Shown in pieces: positions 52,417 to 61,879 of a stretch of 64,000 nucleotides of DNA. Numbering within the stretch: the first letter of the stretch is position 1; every line of letters starts with the position of its first letter. Position numbers and translations under genes: made by a program. This DNA is from Hyphomicrobiales bacterium. GTDB lineage: Bacteria; Pseudomonadota; Alphaproteobacteria; Rhizobiales; Rhizobiaceae. The stretch lies in assembly GCA_900466945.1 (NCBI GenBank), contig UBNV01000017.1, forward strand, positions 1 to 64,000. The letters run 5' to 3'. A model generated the notes under the pieces. That model was not told the origin of the DNA. It worked only from the letters and a program-made list of their open reading frames with translations, and did not search any database.

Positions 52417-54630
52417 ATGACCTACAAGAACTTCACCATCGAGACTGACGCAGACGGCATTGCCCTCGTCACCTGGGACATGCCCGACAAGTCGATGAAC
52501 GTCTTCACTGTCGAAGTGATGGACGAGATCGAGAAGATCCTCGAGCAGACCGTTGCCGATGAGGCCGTCAAGGGCGTGGTCTTCACGTCCGGCAAGTCAT
52601 CCTTCTCCGGTGGTGCCGATCTCACCATGATCAAGGGCATGTTCTCCATGCTCGAAGAGGAAAAGGCGAAGGACCCGGCAGCCGCCGTCCAGAAGCTGTT
52701 TGACGCCGCCGGTCGCATGACCTGGCTCTGGCGCAAGATCGAGACCAACGGCAAGCCGTGGGTTTCCGCCATCAACGGCACCTGCATGGGCGGCGCAACC
52801 GAGCTGTCGCTCGCCTGCCATGGCCGCGTCGCCTCCAATGCCAAGTCGGTCAAGATCGGCCTGCCCGAAGTCAAGGTCGGCATCTTCCCCGGCGCCGGCG
52901 GCACGCAGCGCGTGGCACGCCTCGCCAATACGCAGGACGCCCTGCAGATGATGACTACCGGCCAGACGCTGACGGCCGCCCGCGCCAAGGCGATGAACCT
53001 TGTGCATCAGGTTGTCGAGCCGGGCGAACTGATCAATGCCGCGAAGCAGATGATCAAGGACGGCCTGAAGCCGGTCGCCCCCTGGGACGAGAAGGGTTTC
53101 AAGGTTCCCGGCGGCGGCATCTGGACCCCGGCCGCAGCCCAGCTCTGGCCAGCCGCTTCCGCCATCCTGCGCCGCGAAACCGCCGGCAACTATCCGGCAG
53201 CGCTTGCGATCCTGAAGAGCGTCTATGAAGGCCTGCAGGTGCCCTTCGACACGGGTCTCAGGATCGAACAGCGCTACTTCACCGAGATCGTTCAGACCAC
53301 CGAAGCCTATTCGATGATCCGCTCGCTCTTCGTCTCGATGCAGGAGCTGAACAAGGGCGCGCGTCGCCCGGCCGGTCAGCCGAAGTCCGAGATCAAGAAG
53401 GTCGGCGTCGTTGGCGCCGGTTTCATGGGCGCTTCGATCGCCTATGTGACGGCCGCAGCCGGCATCAATGTCGTGCTGATCGACCGTGATATGGAAGCCG
53501 CCGGCAAGGGCAAGACCCATTCCGAAGGTCTCGTTGCCGGCGCCGTCGGTAAGGGAAAGCTGACCAAGGACGAGGGCGACAAACTGCTTTCCTTGATCAC
53601 ACCCTCTGACGATTACGGTACGCTCGCTGACGCCGACCTTGTCATCGAAGCCGTCTTCGAAGACCGCGACGTCAAAAAGGCCGTCATCGAAAAGGTCGAG
53701 GCCGTGCTGCCGGAAGGCGCGATCTTCGCCTCCAACACCTCGACGCTGCCGATCACCGGTCTAGCCGGAAATTCCAAGCGCCCGGTCGATTTCATCGGCA
53801 TCCACTTCTTCTCGCCGGTCGAGAAGATGATGCTGACCGAAGTCATCCTCGGCAAGGAAACCGGCGACAAGGCGCTGGCCGTGGCCCTCGATTATGTCGC
53901 CGCGATCAAGAAGACCCCGATCGTCGTCAACGACACCCGCGGCTTCTTCGTCAACCGCTGCGTCCTGCGCTACATGGCCGAGAGCTACAACATGCTCATC
54001 GAAGGCGTGCCTCCGGTGATGATCGAAAATGCCGCGAAGTTCGCCGGCATGCCGGTCGGGCCGCTGGCGCTGAACGATGAAGTGGCGATCGATCTTTCCT
54101 ACAAGATCCTGAAGGCCACGGTCGCCGATCTCGGCGAAAAGGCGATCGACCCGCGCCACATGGAGCTGGTCGCCCGCATGGTCGAGAAGGAAGAACGCTT
54201 CGGCCGCAAGAACGGCAAGGGCTTCTATGACTATCCGGCCAAGCCCGCGAAGAAGCACATCTGGCCGGGCCTGAAGGATCTCCATCCGCAGCAGAAGCCT
54301 GACGATGTCAACGTCAAGACGCTCCAGGAACGCTTCCTGGCGACCATCGCACTGGAAGCGGCCCGCACCGTCGAGGAGGGCATCGTCACCGACCCGCGCG
54401 AAGCCGATGTCGGCTCGATCCTCGGCTTCGGTTTTGCGCCCTACACCGGCGGCGCGCTGTCCTACATCGACGGAATGGGCGTGAAGACCTTCGTGGAGCT
54501 ATGCGAACGTCTCGCCAAGGATTACGGCCCGCACTTCACCCCGACGCCGCTCCTCAAGGACATGGCCGCCAAGGGCGAAACATTCTACGGCCGGTTCGAT
54601 CCTTACGGTGAAGCCGCCAAGGCCGCTTGA
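52417..54630 (+). CDS. Enoyl-CoA hydratase / 3-hydroxyacyl-CoA dehydrogenase multifunctional enzyme (FadJ/FadB-like)
   Basis: 737 residues. The N-terminal crotonase domain has FSGGADLTMIKG, NGTCMGGATELSLACHG (oxyanion hole) and LPEVKVGIFPGAGGTQRVARL (catalytic Glu). The linker leads to the dehydrogenase: GVVGAGFMGASIAYVTA (NAD site), DLVIEAVFED, ASNTSTLPIT, IGIHFFSPVEKM and VVNDTRGFFVNR. It hydrates enoyl-CoA and oxidises 3-hydroxyacyl-CoA. Last gene of the operon; a terminator follows. Confidence 0.95.
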   Translation: MTYKNFTIETDADGIALVTWDMPDKSMNVFTVEVMDEIEKILEQTVADEAVKGVVFTSGKSSFSGGADLTMIKGMFSMLEEEKAKDPAAAVQKLFDAAGRMTWLWRKIETNGKPWVSAINGTCMGGATELSLACHGRVASNAKSVKIGLPEVKVGIFPGAGGTQRVARLANTQDALQMMTTGQTLTAARAKAMNLVHQVVEPGELINAAKQMIKDGLKPVAPWDEKGFKVPGGGIWTPAAAQLWPAASAILRRETAGNYPAALAILKSVYEGLQVPFDTGLRIEQRYFTEIVQTTEAYSMIRSLFVSMQELNKGARRPAGQPKSEIKKVGVVGAGFMGASIAYVTAAAGINVVLIDRDMEAAGKGKTHSEGLVAGAVGKGKLTKDEGDKLLSLITPSDDYGTLADADLVIEAVFEDRDVKKAVIEKVEAVLPEGAIFASNTSTLPITGLAGNSKRPVDFIGIHFFSPVEKMMLTEVILGKETGDKALAVALDYVAAIKKTPIVVNDTRGFFVNRCVLRYMAESYNMLIEGVPPVMIENAAKFAGMPVGPLALNDEVAIDLSYKILKATVADLGEKAIDPRHMELVARMVEKEERFGRKNGKGFYDYPAKPAKKHIWPGLKDLHPQQKPDDVNVKTLQERFLATIALEAARTVEEGIVTDPREADVGSILGFGFAPYTGGALSYIDGMGVKTFVELCERLAKDYGPHFTPTPLLKDMAAKGETFYGRFDPYGEAAKAA

Positions 54631-54652
54631 GGCAAACTGCTGACATAAAGAG

Positions 54653-54677
54653 AAAAGGCGGCTTCGGGCCGCCTTTT
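54653..54677 (+). terminator. Rho-independent terminator of the beta-oxidation operon
   Basis: AAAAGGCGGC, loop TTCGG, GCCGCCTTTT: a perfect 10-bp stem ending in T residues, 22 bp after the stop codon. The symmetric sequence may also serve the convergent gene at 54701. Confidence 0.85.
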
Positions 54678-54700
54678 CCGTTTCGGGTCTGTGGTGATCT

Positions 54701-55732
54701 TCAGTTTGTCAGCGCATAAGACCGGCGCAGTCCTTGTTCGTCGAGCCATGATATCACGGCCTCGGGCTCGTCCGTTTGAATAATTGTCACGCCACGATCG
54801 ACGAAGAAGCCCCAGACATCCTCGGGACGACCTGTCGAGAGCGCGAGATAATCGCCGCGACCGCCGGCCACCATGCCCTCCGGGCGGTCGGTGATCGGAT
54901 AGGTATTGATCCACAGATGTGCATCATTGCGGATGGCGGCCGCGCGTGCGAGCGGCGACAACAGCGGACCGCCATCCATAGTGACGGGTTTCGATGCATC
55001 CCTATACCAGTGGACGAGTTCCGCCGCAGGTGCTCCGAGCGCCGACTGTGTGCGGTCGATGAAGGCCGGTTCGGTCACCGCGTCGTCGGCGAGGATCGGC
55101 ATGAAGGCGATATCGGGGCCGATGGCACGGCGGATGTCACGCGCAAGCTGCAGTCTCTCGGCATTCCATACCGCGAGCTTCAGCAATACGCCCTCTGGCA
55201 TGCCGAGGCTGCGGGCAAGATCGGCGATTTCGACCAGCGCCTCGGGCTCAAGCTTGTTGTCGATATTGATGAGGATCCGGCCGCGGGCATGCAGCATGGC
55301 CTCTTCCAGCGTGAAGACATGCTCGTCGGTCAACGTCCTCGCACCTTCCACGACGAGGCGACATGACCTCAGCTCCGCGAGCGTGTGGTCCGCCACTTTG
55401 CCGTGACACGTCGTCGTGCGGTCCAGCGTCTCGTCATGCATGATGACCAATACGCCATCCTTCGAGCGGCGTACGTCGAGTTCGACCATTTCAACGCCTG
55501 TCGACGCCGCATGATCGATCGCGGCAAAGGAATTTTCGGCGCGAACGGTGATACCATCCTTTTTCCACCCTGCCCGATGGGCCACGACCATGACATGATC
55601 GCGATTGAGATTGGCTTGGGTCAGGCGGTCGTGAATGAGGGCCGCACGGTTCGACGGGGGGATGGGTGCCAGGCTTGCTGCCCCGGTGACGAGGGAGAGA
55701 AGCAGGCCGAGGGCGAGAACGGCGAGACGCAT
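54701..55732 (-). CDS. Exported glycerophosphodiester phosphodiesterase family protein
   Basis: 343 residues with a signal peptide (MRLAVLALGLLLSLVTGAAS). GDPD motifs: VVAHRAGW (His-Arg), AENSFAAIDHA (Glu), VELDVRRSKDGVLVIMHDETLDRTT (Glu, Asp, His) and LINIDNK. Acts on glycerophosphodiesters in the periplasm. Start 55732 has GGAG 8 nt upstream; a TTG at 55753 is less likely. No glycerophosphate transporter is adjacent. Confidence 0.92.
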   Translation of the reverse strand: MRLAVLALGLLLSLVTGAASLAPIPPSNRAALIHDRLTQANLNRDHVMVVAHRAGWKKDGITVRAENSFAAIDHAASTGVEMVELDVRRSKDGVLVIMHDETLDRTTTCHGKVADHTLAELRSCRLVVEGARTLTDEHVFTLEEAMLHARGRILINIDNKLEPEALVEIADLARSLGMPEGVLLKLAVWNAERLQLARDIRRAIGPDIAFMPILADDAVTEPAFIDRTQSALGAPAAELVHWYRDASKPVTMDGGPLLSPLARAAAIRNDAHLWINTYPITDRPEGMVAGGRGDYLALSTGRPEDVWGFFVDRGVTIIQTDEPEAVISWLDEQGLRRSYALTN

Positions 55733-55888
55733 GAGCAGGGCTCCGATCTTCAATGTCGTTCCGGCCGCAATAGGCGCTTCGAGTGAAGCCGCCGTGACGG
55801 TTTTCTGAAGCCTCTGTGACAGTTATGAATGGAACAGGCCCGCGTCTCCTCCCGTTGAGCGCAGGCGACAGCACAAAGGGAGATGCGC

Positions 55889-57604
55889 ATGAGGACCGCC
55901 AACGGCATACCGGACGGCCACAGGGCCATAGACGTCGACCTGCCCGTCAATGCCGTTCTACATCTATGGCTGAAGGCGGTGACGCCGGATGAACCGGGAG
56001 CCGTCTCCTTCTACAGCGTCAACGGCAAGTTCGGGGAAGTCCAGGCGGTCAATGCCGAGGAGAATTCCTTCCGCATTTATCAAGTCTTCGGCGGCGGCAC
56101 GGTGACGCTCGCCTATGACATGGCGGCGACATCACTTTCGGTGGCCTATTGGTTCACACCATCAGACGTGTTGGAGACCGGCATAACGGTGATCCACACG
56201 AACCCAGCAAATGAGCCGCCGGACCTGCCCGACGGGTACCATTTTCGCCCACCCTTCGGCTGGATGAACGACCCCAATGGCTTTGGACGCTTCGGTGGAA
56301 GGCCGCATCTCTTCTACCAGCATTACTCCCACGGCCGCATCTGGAACAACATGCATTGGGGCCATGCTGTTTCCTCGGATTACCTGCGTTGGCGCCACCT
56401 GCCGGTCTTCCTCTTTCCCTCAGAGGAACTGACGGTAAGGCCCGACAAGCGTGGTGGTGCCTTCTCCGGCTCGGCCGTCGCCCGCACCGATGGTCCGGGC
56501 ATCAGGGTCTTCTTCACCGAAAAGATTGCCGATCGCACGCCGGAACAGGAAATCCAGCTGACGGCGATTTCGACCGACCTCTTCAGCGCCGGCGCGGCGG
56601 AGGTCTTTCTGCCGCGACGTCCCGACGGCGAGGGCCTGACCTTCGATTTCCGTGACCCCTATGTCTTCCGGGGACCCGACGGTCTCTGGAAAATGCTGCT
56701 CGGCAGCCAGAGTGCGGAGGGTGGTGTCATCCTGCTCTACGAGACGGAGGATAACACGGCGGCCAGTGGCTGGACCTATGTCGGTAAACTCTACACCGAG
56801 ACCCGCTTTGAAACCTCGGCGCTCGAATGCCCCTGCCTCTTGCCGGTCGATGGCGACCATCGCGACCCCGCAACTCGCTGGGCGCTGATTTACGGCCTGA
56901 TGAATGGCGAGGACAAGGAAACGGGGCGACGCAACCTGACCATGATCGATATCGGCTGGTTCGATGGTCGACGCTTCGCGAAGTCCTTCGGGCGCGAACT
57001 GGACTTCGGCACCGACAATTACGCCTTCCAGGCCTTTGTCGATGGTGGGACGCCTGTGGGCATTGGCTGGCTCGGCAATTGGGCCGATACCGGGCCCAGC
57101 ATTGATTTTCCCTCGGCCATGACCCTGCCGCGCACTTTGGCCCTGGAGGGTGATACGCTGCTAACGCCGCCGATCGGTGCGGCGGAAAGCCTGCGCGCCC
57201 GTATGCTCGACCGAACGCGCCTCTCAAGCGGTCAAACGGTCGGTCTACCCAATGGTGCTGCCGAGATCGCCTTCGAGCTCTCGGAGGCCGGTGGGGCATT
57301 CCGGCTGGAATTCGATCATCCCGAAATCCGGCTGGCGATTGCCCAGCACGCCGAAGGACTGGAGATCCTGCACAGTTATCTCGATCACCCGGAGGAGCCG
57401 CCGGGGCCGCGTTACATCGCAAGGGCCGCCGGCGCTCGGCGCCTGCGAATCTTTCTCGATTATGGATCGCTGGAAATCTTTGCCGATGGTGGCCGCATCG
57501 CCGGCACCAAACGCATTGCGGGTTTCGAGCCGGTCCGTGCGCTCAGGCTGATCGCCGAGCCCGGTGTCGTCAGCAATGCGACGATCTGGTCGCTGAGGCT
57601 CTGA
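55889..57604 (+). CDS. Glycoside hydrolase family 32 (fructan/sucrose hydrolase)
   Basis: 571 residues. An N-terminal beta domain of about 110 residues precedes the GH32 five-blade propeller: WMNDPNG (nucleophile Asp128), FSGSAV, FRDPYVF (Asp256, transition-state stabiliser) and ECPC (acid/base Glu313). The C-terminal beta-sandwich ends DYGSLEIFADGGR. No signal peptide is present, so the enzyme is predicted cytosolic, acting on imported sucrose or fructo-oligosaccharides. Start 55889 gives a 6-nt spacing from AAAGGGAG. No sugar transporter or kinase gene is nearby. Confidence 0.93.
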   Translation: MRTANGIPDGHRAIDVDLPVNAVLHLWLKAVTPDEPGAVSFYSVNGKFGEVQAVNAEENSFRIYQVFGGGTVTLAYDMAATSLSVAYWFTPSDVLETGITVIHTNPANEPPDLPDGYHFRPPFGWMNDPNGFGRFGGRPHLFYQHYSHGRIWNNMHWGHAVSSDYLRWRHLPVFLFPSEELTVRPDKRGGAFSGSAVARTDGPGIRVFFTEKIADRTPEQEIQLTAISTDLFSAGAAEVFLPRRPDGEGLTFDFRDPYVFRGPDGLWKMLLGSQSAEGGVILLYETEDNTAASGWTYVGKLYTETRFETSALECPCLLPVDGDHRDPATRWALIYGLMNGEDKETGRRNLTMIDIGWFDGRRFAKSFGRELDFGTDNYAFQAFVDGGTPVGIGWLGNWADTGPSIDFPSAMTLPRTLALEGDTLLTPPIGAAESLRARMLDRTRLSSGQTVGLPNGAAEIAFELSEAGGAFRLEFDHPEIRLAIAQHAEGLEILHSYLDHPEEPPGPRYIARAAGARRLRIFLDYGSLEIFADGGRIAGTKRIAGFEPVRALRLIAEPGVVSNATIWSLRL

Positions 57605-57617
57605 AGCACCTGCGGCT

Positions 57618-60600
57618 TCACTCGGCAGCAGCCCTGCGCTGCGACGAGATCTGGGTGATGAAGGCTCTGAGAGCCGCCGGCCGGACAGGTTTGTGTTGCA
57701 GCGTGATCGAATGGCGTTCGGCCTCGGCACGAACCTCGGCCGAGCGGTCGGCGGTCACCAGCAGCGCCGGCACATCGGAATGGGTCAGCGCCCGAAGTCT
57801 GAGGATCGCGCCGATGCCGCTCCCGTCGTCGAGGTGATAGTCCGCGATGACGAGATCCGGCGGCTGCTGTTCGGATTTCAGCACCTCGTCCATCTCGGCG
57901 ATGGAGCCTGCGCATTCCACCCTACAGCCCCAGCCGGAAATCAGGAGACGCATGCCTTCAAGAATCTTCGGCTCGTTGTCGATGCACAAAACCCGGAAGC
58001 CCTGAAGAGAGGGCGTCGTGCGGCCGCCGCCATCGAGCGCTACGACTCCCTTCGTCGCCGGCTTGGCGACGTCGAGCGGCATCACAACCTTGAAGGTCGT
58101 GCCATTGCCCGGCTGCGACGAGAGTTCGACCGGGTGCTGGAGAACCTTGGCGATGCGGTCAACGATGGAAAGGCCGAGCCCGAGGCCGGATGCTGTGCGC
58201 ATGCCCTCCTCGAGACGCGCAAACTCCTTGAAGACGGTACGAAATTTCGACGGCGGAATACCGATGCCGGAATCGGTCACCTGGATCACCACCTTGTCGC
58301 CCTGGCGCCGGGCGCCGACGATGACGCGACCGGAGGGCGTGTACTTGATCGCATTGGAGACGAGGTTCTGCACCAGGCGGCGCAGCAGCGTCGGGTCGGA
58401 GCGCACCGAGAGTGTCGTCGGCATGATCACGAGCTTCAGGTTCTTTTCGCGGGCCATCGGCGCGAAATCGGTCTCGATTCGCTGCAGGAGACTGCTCAGC
58501 GGCACGCTGGAGAAGCGGGGCTTCATCGCACCTGTATCGAGGCGTGAAATGTCGAGCACGGCGCCGAGAATGCTCTCGACGGATTCCAGAGCCGAGTCGA
58601 TATTCTCGACCAGCGCGCTGTTTTCGGACACGCCCAGCCGCTCCACTAGCGAGGAGGAATAGAGGCGGGCCGCATTGAGCGGCTGCAGGATGTCGTGGCC
58701 GGCCGCGGCGAAGAAACGGGTCTTGCCGATATTGGCCTCGTCTGCCGCCGCCCTTGCCTCGGCAAGGGCGTGGTTCACCCGCGTGAGTTCGGCCGTGCGC
58801 TCGCTCACGCGCTGTTCCAGCGTTTCGTTCGCCTGTTTCAGCGCCTGGTCGGCTTCCACGCGGGCGGTGATGTCGCTGAAGGTCGCGACGAGCCCCTTGT
58901 CCGGCATCAGATTGCAGCGGACTTCGATGATCCGTTTGCCGCCGCCCAGCACCATCTGGAACGGCCTGTCGAACTGGTGAAAGTTGCGGATCACGGCCTG
59001 CATGTCGCCGGATGGAACGTCGCCCCTTTGCGCGAGCATCGTGATCATGTCGAGCAGCGGAAACCCGACCTGGCCGACATGCTCGGGCAGGTCGAGCAGC
59101 GTGCGGAAGCGACGATTCCAGATGGTCAGGCGATCCGACGCGTCGAAGACGGCAATTCCCTGCTCCATCTGGGCGAGCGCCGTCTGCATCATGTCCTGAT
59201 TGTACTGCAGCGCTTCCGAGGCCTGGTCGAGCAGCCAGACGGTATCGGCGGACGGGTCCTCAGCTTTCTGCAGGATCAGCGACAGCACGAGGCGAGCCGA
59301 CGACGAGCCGATGGCGCTGCCGAGCAGTTGTTCGGAAAAATGGATGAAGGCCATGTCCGCCGGGCTGTCATCCGCCAGCTTACGTCCGACCGTTTGCTCG
59401 TAGGATCGGAAGGAGCGCTCCATGCGCTCGTTTCCGAGATAGCGCGCGATGGCGGCCTTGAGATCGCCGACGGCGACGCTTGTTTTCCAGCCACGCGTCG
59501 CGAAGTTGGAACGTGGCTGCCGCTTGATGAAGATCGCCGATTGAATGCGTTCCACCGGGCGCGGATTGCGGCTGAGCGAGCCAATCACGAAGGCGAGCGT
59601 GTTGACCAGAAGGCTGAAGATCGTCGCGTTGACGAGCGGATCAGCATATTGCGGCTCGAACATCGAGAGCCCTGGCAGAAGGAAGCCGAGCACGGTGGAC
59701 GCGATCCACGAGTGATCCTCGGTACCGAGACTGGGCAGAAACAGCAGATAGGCCCAGACAAGGAAACCAGTCGTCAGGCCAGCAATGGCACCCCTTGCAT
59801 TGGCCCGCCGCCAGATAAGCCCACCGAACATGGCCGGCGCAATCTGGGCGATGGCCGTGAAGGAGAGGAGACCGATCTTGGCGAGCCCGGTCGTGTTGTC
59901 GGCAGAGCGAAAATAGACATAACCAAGGAGCAGGACGCCGAAGATTGCGGTGCGACGGATGTGCAGGAGCGTCTTGGCGAAGTCCTCGCGCTGGCTCGGT
60001 CGCCCTAAGAGCTTGTGCCGCAGGAAGATCGGCAGAACCATGTCGTTCGACACCATGATCGCGAGCGCGACGGAGGCGACGATGACCATGGCCGTCGCTG
60101 CCGAGAAACCACCGATGAAGGTGAGCAGCGAAACGAAACCCGATTCGGCTTGCAGTGGCAGGGACAGCACGTACAGGTCGGCGTCGCCCGTGCCACCGAA
60201 TACGAGTATCCCGGCAATGGCGGCCGGCAGCACGAAGATGTTGATCGCAATCAAATAGATCGGCATCAGGATGCCGGCGAGCTTCAGTTCGCGGGGTGTT
60301 CGGTTTTCGACCACGGTGACGTGGAACTGCCGGGGCAGCATGATGATGGCAAACGCCGAGAGCGCGATCAGGAGGATCCAACGGCTGGCCGGCGTCTCAT
60401 GGGTGAGCGCCGCCATGACGGCCTCGCTCTCGGTTGCCTTCTGCCAGAGGTCGGCCGGCCCGTCGAACATCGTCCAGATGACGAAGATGCCGAGGGTCCA
60501 GAAGGCGACCAGCTTGACCACCGACTCCATCGCGATGGCGAGGATCAGGCCGTCCTGGTGCTCGGTCGCGTCTGTGTGGCGCGTACCGAAGATCACGGCG

Positions 60601-61142
60601 AAACAGGCGAGCATGAAGGCTACGATCAGCGGCAGATCGATGAAATAGAGATTGCCCGTGCCTATGCCATAGGCCGTCGGGTCCATGACGGCCGCGACAG
60701 AGCTCGACACCGCTTTCAGCTGCAGCGCGATATAGGGAATGATGCCGACCAGGTAGATCACCGTGACCAGCATGCCAACGATCGGGTTCTTGCCGTAACG
60801 CGCTGCGACGAAGTCGGCGCCGGAGGTAATTTTTTCGGTCTTGGCAAGCTCGACGATCCGCCGGAGGATCGGCATGCCCAGCGTGTACATCAGGATCGGG
60901 CCGATATAGATCGCCATGAATTCGAGGCCATGCTGGGCGCCGAGCCCTACGCCGCCGAAATAGGTCCAGGATGTACAATAAACCGCGAGACTGAGCGCGT
61001 AGACAACCGGGCGGCCGCCAGCAGGAACACCATGAATACGCGTTTTCCGGTCACCGTAGCTTGCGACGGCGAACAGGAACAGCAGATAGCCTAGCGCCGA
61101 CGCTACGATGATCCAGCCTGGGAACACCTTTTCCTCCTCCAC
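57618..61142 (-). CDS. SLC5-type hybrid sensor histidine kinase, CrbS-like
   Basis: 1174 residues. Residues 1-about 550 are a sodium/solute-symporter (SLC5) domain with 13 or so helices (YCTSWTYFGGVGLGAQHG, ITSGADFVAARYG). A linker region follows, then a PAS domain (ALAQMEQGIAVFDASDRLTIWNRRF begins it), a coiled coil, and the kinase: H box AAGHDILQPLNAARL (His816), N box NLVSNAIKYT, DSGIGIP and GLGLGLSIV. A C-terminal receiver has LVIADYHLDDGSG with Asp1101. SLC5-STAC-PAS-kinase-receiver is the CrbS layout of the acetate switch. The probable partner is the regulator at 31623-32270. Confidence 0.9.
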   Translation of the reverse strand: MEEEKVFPGWIIVASALGYLLFLFAVASYGDRKTRIHGVPAGGRPVVYALSLAVYCTSWTYFGGVGLGAQHGLEFMAIYIGPILMYTLGMPILRRIVELAKTEKITSGADFVAARYGKNPIVGMLVTVIYLVGIIPYIALQLKAVSSSVAAVMDPTAYGIGTGNLYFIDLPLIVAFMLACFAVIFGTRHTDATEHQDGLILAIAMESVVKLVAFWTLGIFVIWTMFDGPADLWQKATESEAVMAALTHETPASRWILLIALSAFAIIMLPRQFHVTVVENRTPRELKLAGILMPIYLIAINIFVLPAAIAGILVFGGTGDADLYVLSLPLQAESGFVSLLTFIGGFSAATAMVIVASVALAIMVSNDMVLPIFLRHKLLGRPSQREDFAKTLLHIRRTAIFGVLLLGYVYFRSADNTTGLAKIGLLSFTAIAQIAPAMFGGLIWRRANARGAIAGLTTGFLVWAYLLFLPSLGTEDHSWIASTVLGFLLPGLSMFEPQYADPLVNATIFSLLVNTLAFVIGSLSRNPRPVERIQSAIFIKRQPRSNFATRGWKTSVAVGDLKAAIARYLGNERMERSFRSYEQTVGRKLADDSPADMAFIHFSEQLLGSAIGSSSARLVLSLILQKAEDPSADTVWLLDQASEALQYNQDMMQTALAQMEQGIAVFDASDRLTIWNRRFRTLLDLPEHVGQVGFPLLDMITMLAQRGDVPSGDMQAVIRNFHQFDRPFQMVLGGGKRIIEVRCNLMPDKGLVATFSDITARVEADQALKQANETLEQRVSERTAELTRVNHALAEARAAADEANIGKTRFFAAAGHDILQPLNAARLYSSSLVERLGVSENSALVENIDSALESVESILGAVLDISRLDTGAMKPRFSSVPLSSLLQRIETDFAPMAREKNLKLVIMPTTLSVRSDPTLLRRLVQNLVSNAIKYTPSGRVIVGARRQGDKVVIQVTDSGIGIPPSKFRTVFKEFARLEEGMRTASGLGLGLSIVDRIAKVLQHPVELSSQPGNGTTFKVVMPLDVAKPATKGVVALDGGGRTTPSLQGFRVLCIDNEPKILEGMRLLISGWGCRVECAGSIAEMDEVLKSEQQPPDLVIADYHLDDGSGIGAILRLRALTHSDVPALLVTADRSAEVRAEAERHSITLQHKPVRPAALRAFITQISSQRRAAAE

Positions 61143-61321
61143 TCCCGGCGGAACCTTAGGGCAAGTCTCGCCTTTTTGAAATCACTCGCGCCATTGACCT
61201 TAGTCGAAAGCTGGAGCGAGGATTGTGTCGAATGACCATTTTCGAATGTGTGAAGATTGATTAACCATAACGCGGGCGACTGTCGCCCGGTCGGGTCAGG
61301 ATCACAAAGGAGCAGGGGATC

Positions 61322-61747
61322 ATGCTACAGGAATTCAAGACATTCATTGCGCGCGGCAACGTCATGGACTTGGCGGTTGGCGTGATCATCGGCGGGGCCT
61401 TCGGCCTGATCGTCAACTCGCTGGTGCAGGACATCGTGATGCCGATCGTCGGGGTCGTCTTCGGTGGCTTCGACTTCTCCAACTACTTCCTGCCGCTGAG
61501 CAGCAATGTCACGGCGAACTCGCTCGCTGCGGCCCGTGAGCAGGGCGCGGTTTTCGCTTATGGCAATTTCATCACGGTCGCCATCAACTTCCTGATCCTC
61601 GCCTGGATCATCTTCCTAATGGTCAAGGCTGTAAACACACTGCGCAAGTCGATGGAGAGGGAAGAACAGAAGGCCGAGCAGGCCGCGCCGCCGCCGGCCG
61701 ACATTCAGCTCCTGACCGAAATTCGCGACCTGCTCAAAACCCGCTGA
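61322..61747 (+). CDS. mscL: Large-conductance mechanosensitive channel MscL
   Basis: 141 residues. The N-terminal amphipathic helix and TM1 ([24 protein letters not shown]), periplasmic loop, TM2 ([20 protein letters not shown]) and C-terminal cytoplasmic helix ([12 protein letters not shown]) are all present. Opens under hypo-osmotic shock. Divergent from the CrbS-like kinase gene, with 179 bp between. GGAGCAGGGGATC precedes the start. Confidence 0.96.
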   Translation: MLQEFKTFIARGNVMDLAVGVIIGGAFGLIVNSLVQDIVMPIVGVVFGGFDFSNYFLPLSSNVTANSLAAAREQGAVFAYGNFITVAINFLILAWIIFLMVKAVNTLRKSMEREEQKAEQAAPPPADIQLLTEIRDLLKTR

Positions 61748-61879
61748 AGTGTGCTTCCCTGCCTGCGTGGCGGGCGGGGAACCCATCAGCAGGATCGATC
61801 TTGTCCTCAAGGAATATCATGGGATTTTTGTCCGACGATCGGCTAGACAAGGCGCACTGATCGAAGGAGTGAAGACCCC

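Noticed and set aside
61747..61790. Possible terminator after mscL (TTCCCTGCCTGC and GGCGGGCGGGGAA)
   Set aside because: The stem has mismatches and no T-run follows, so it is not reported as a terminator.
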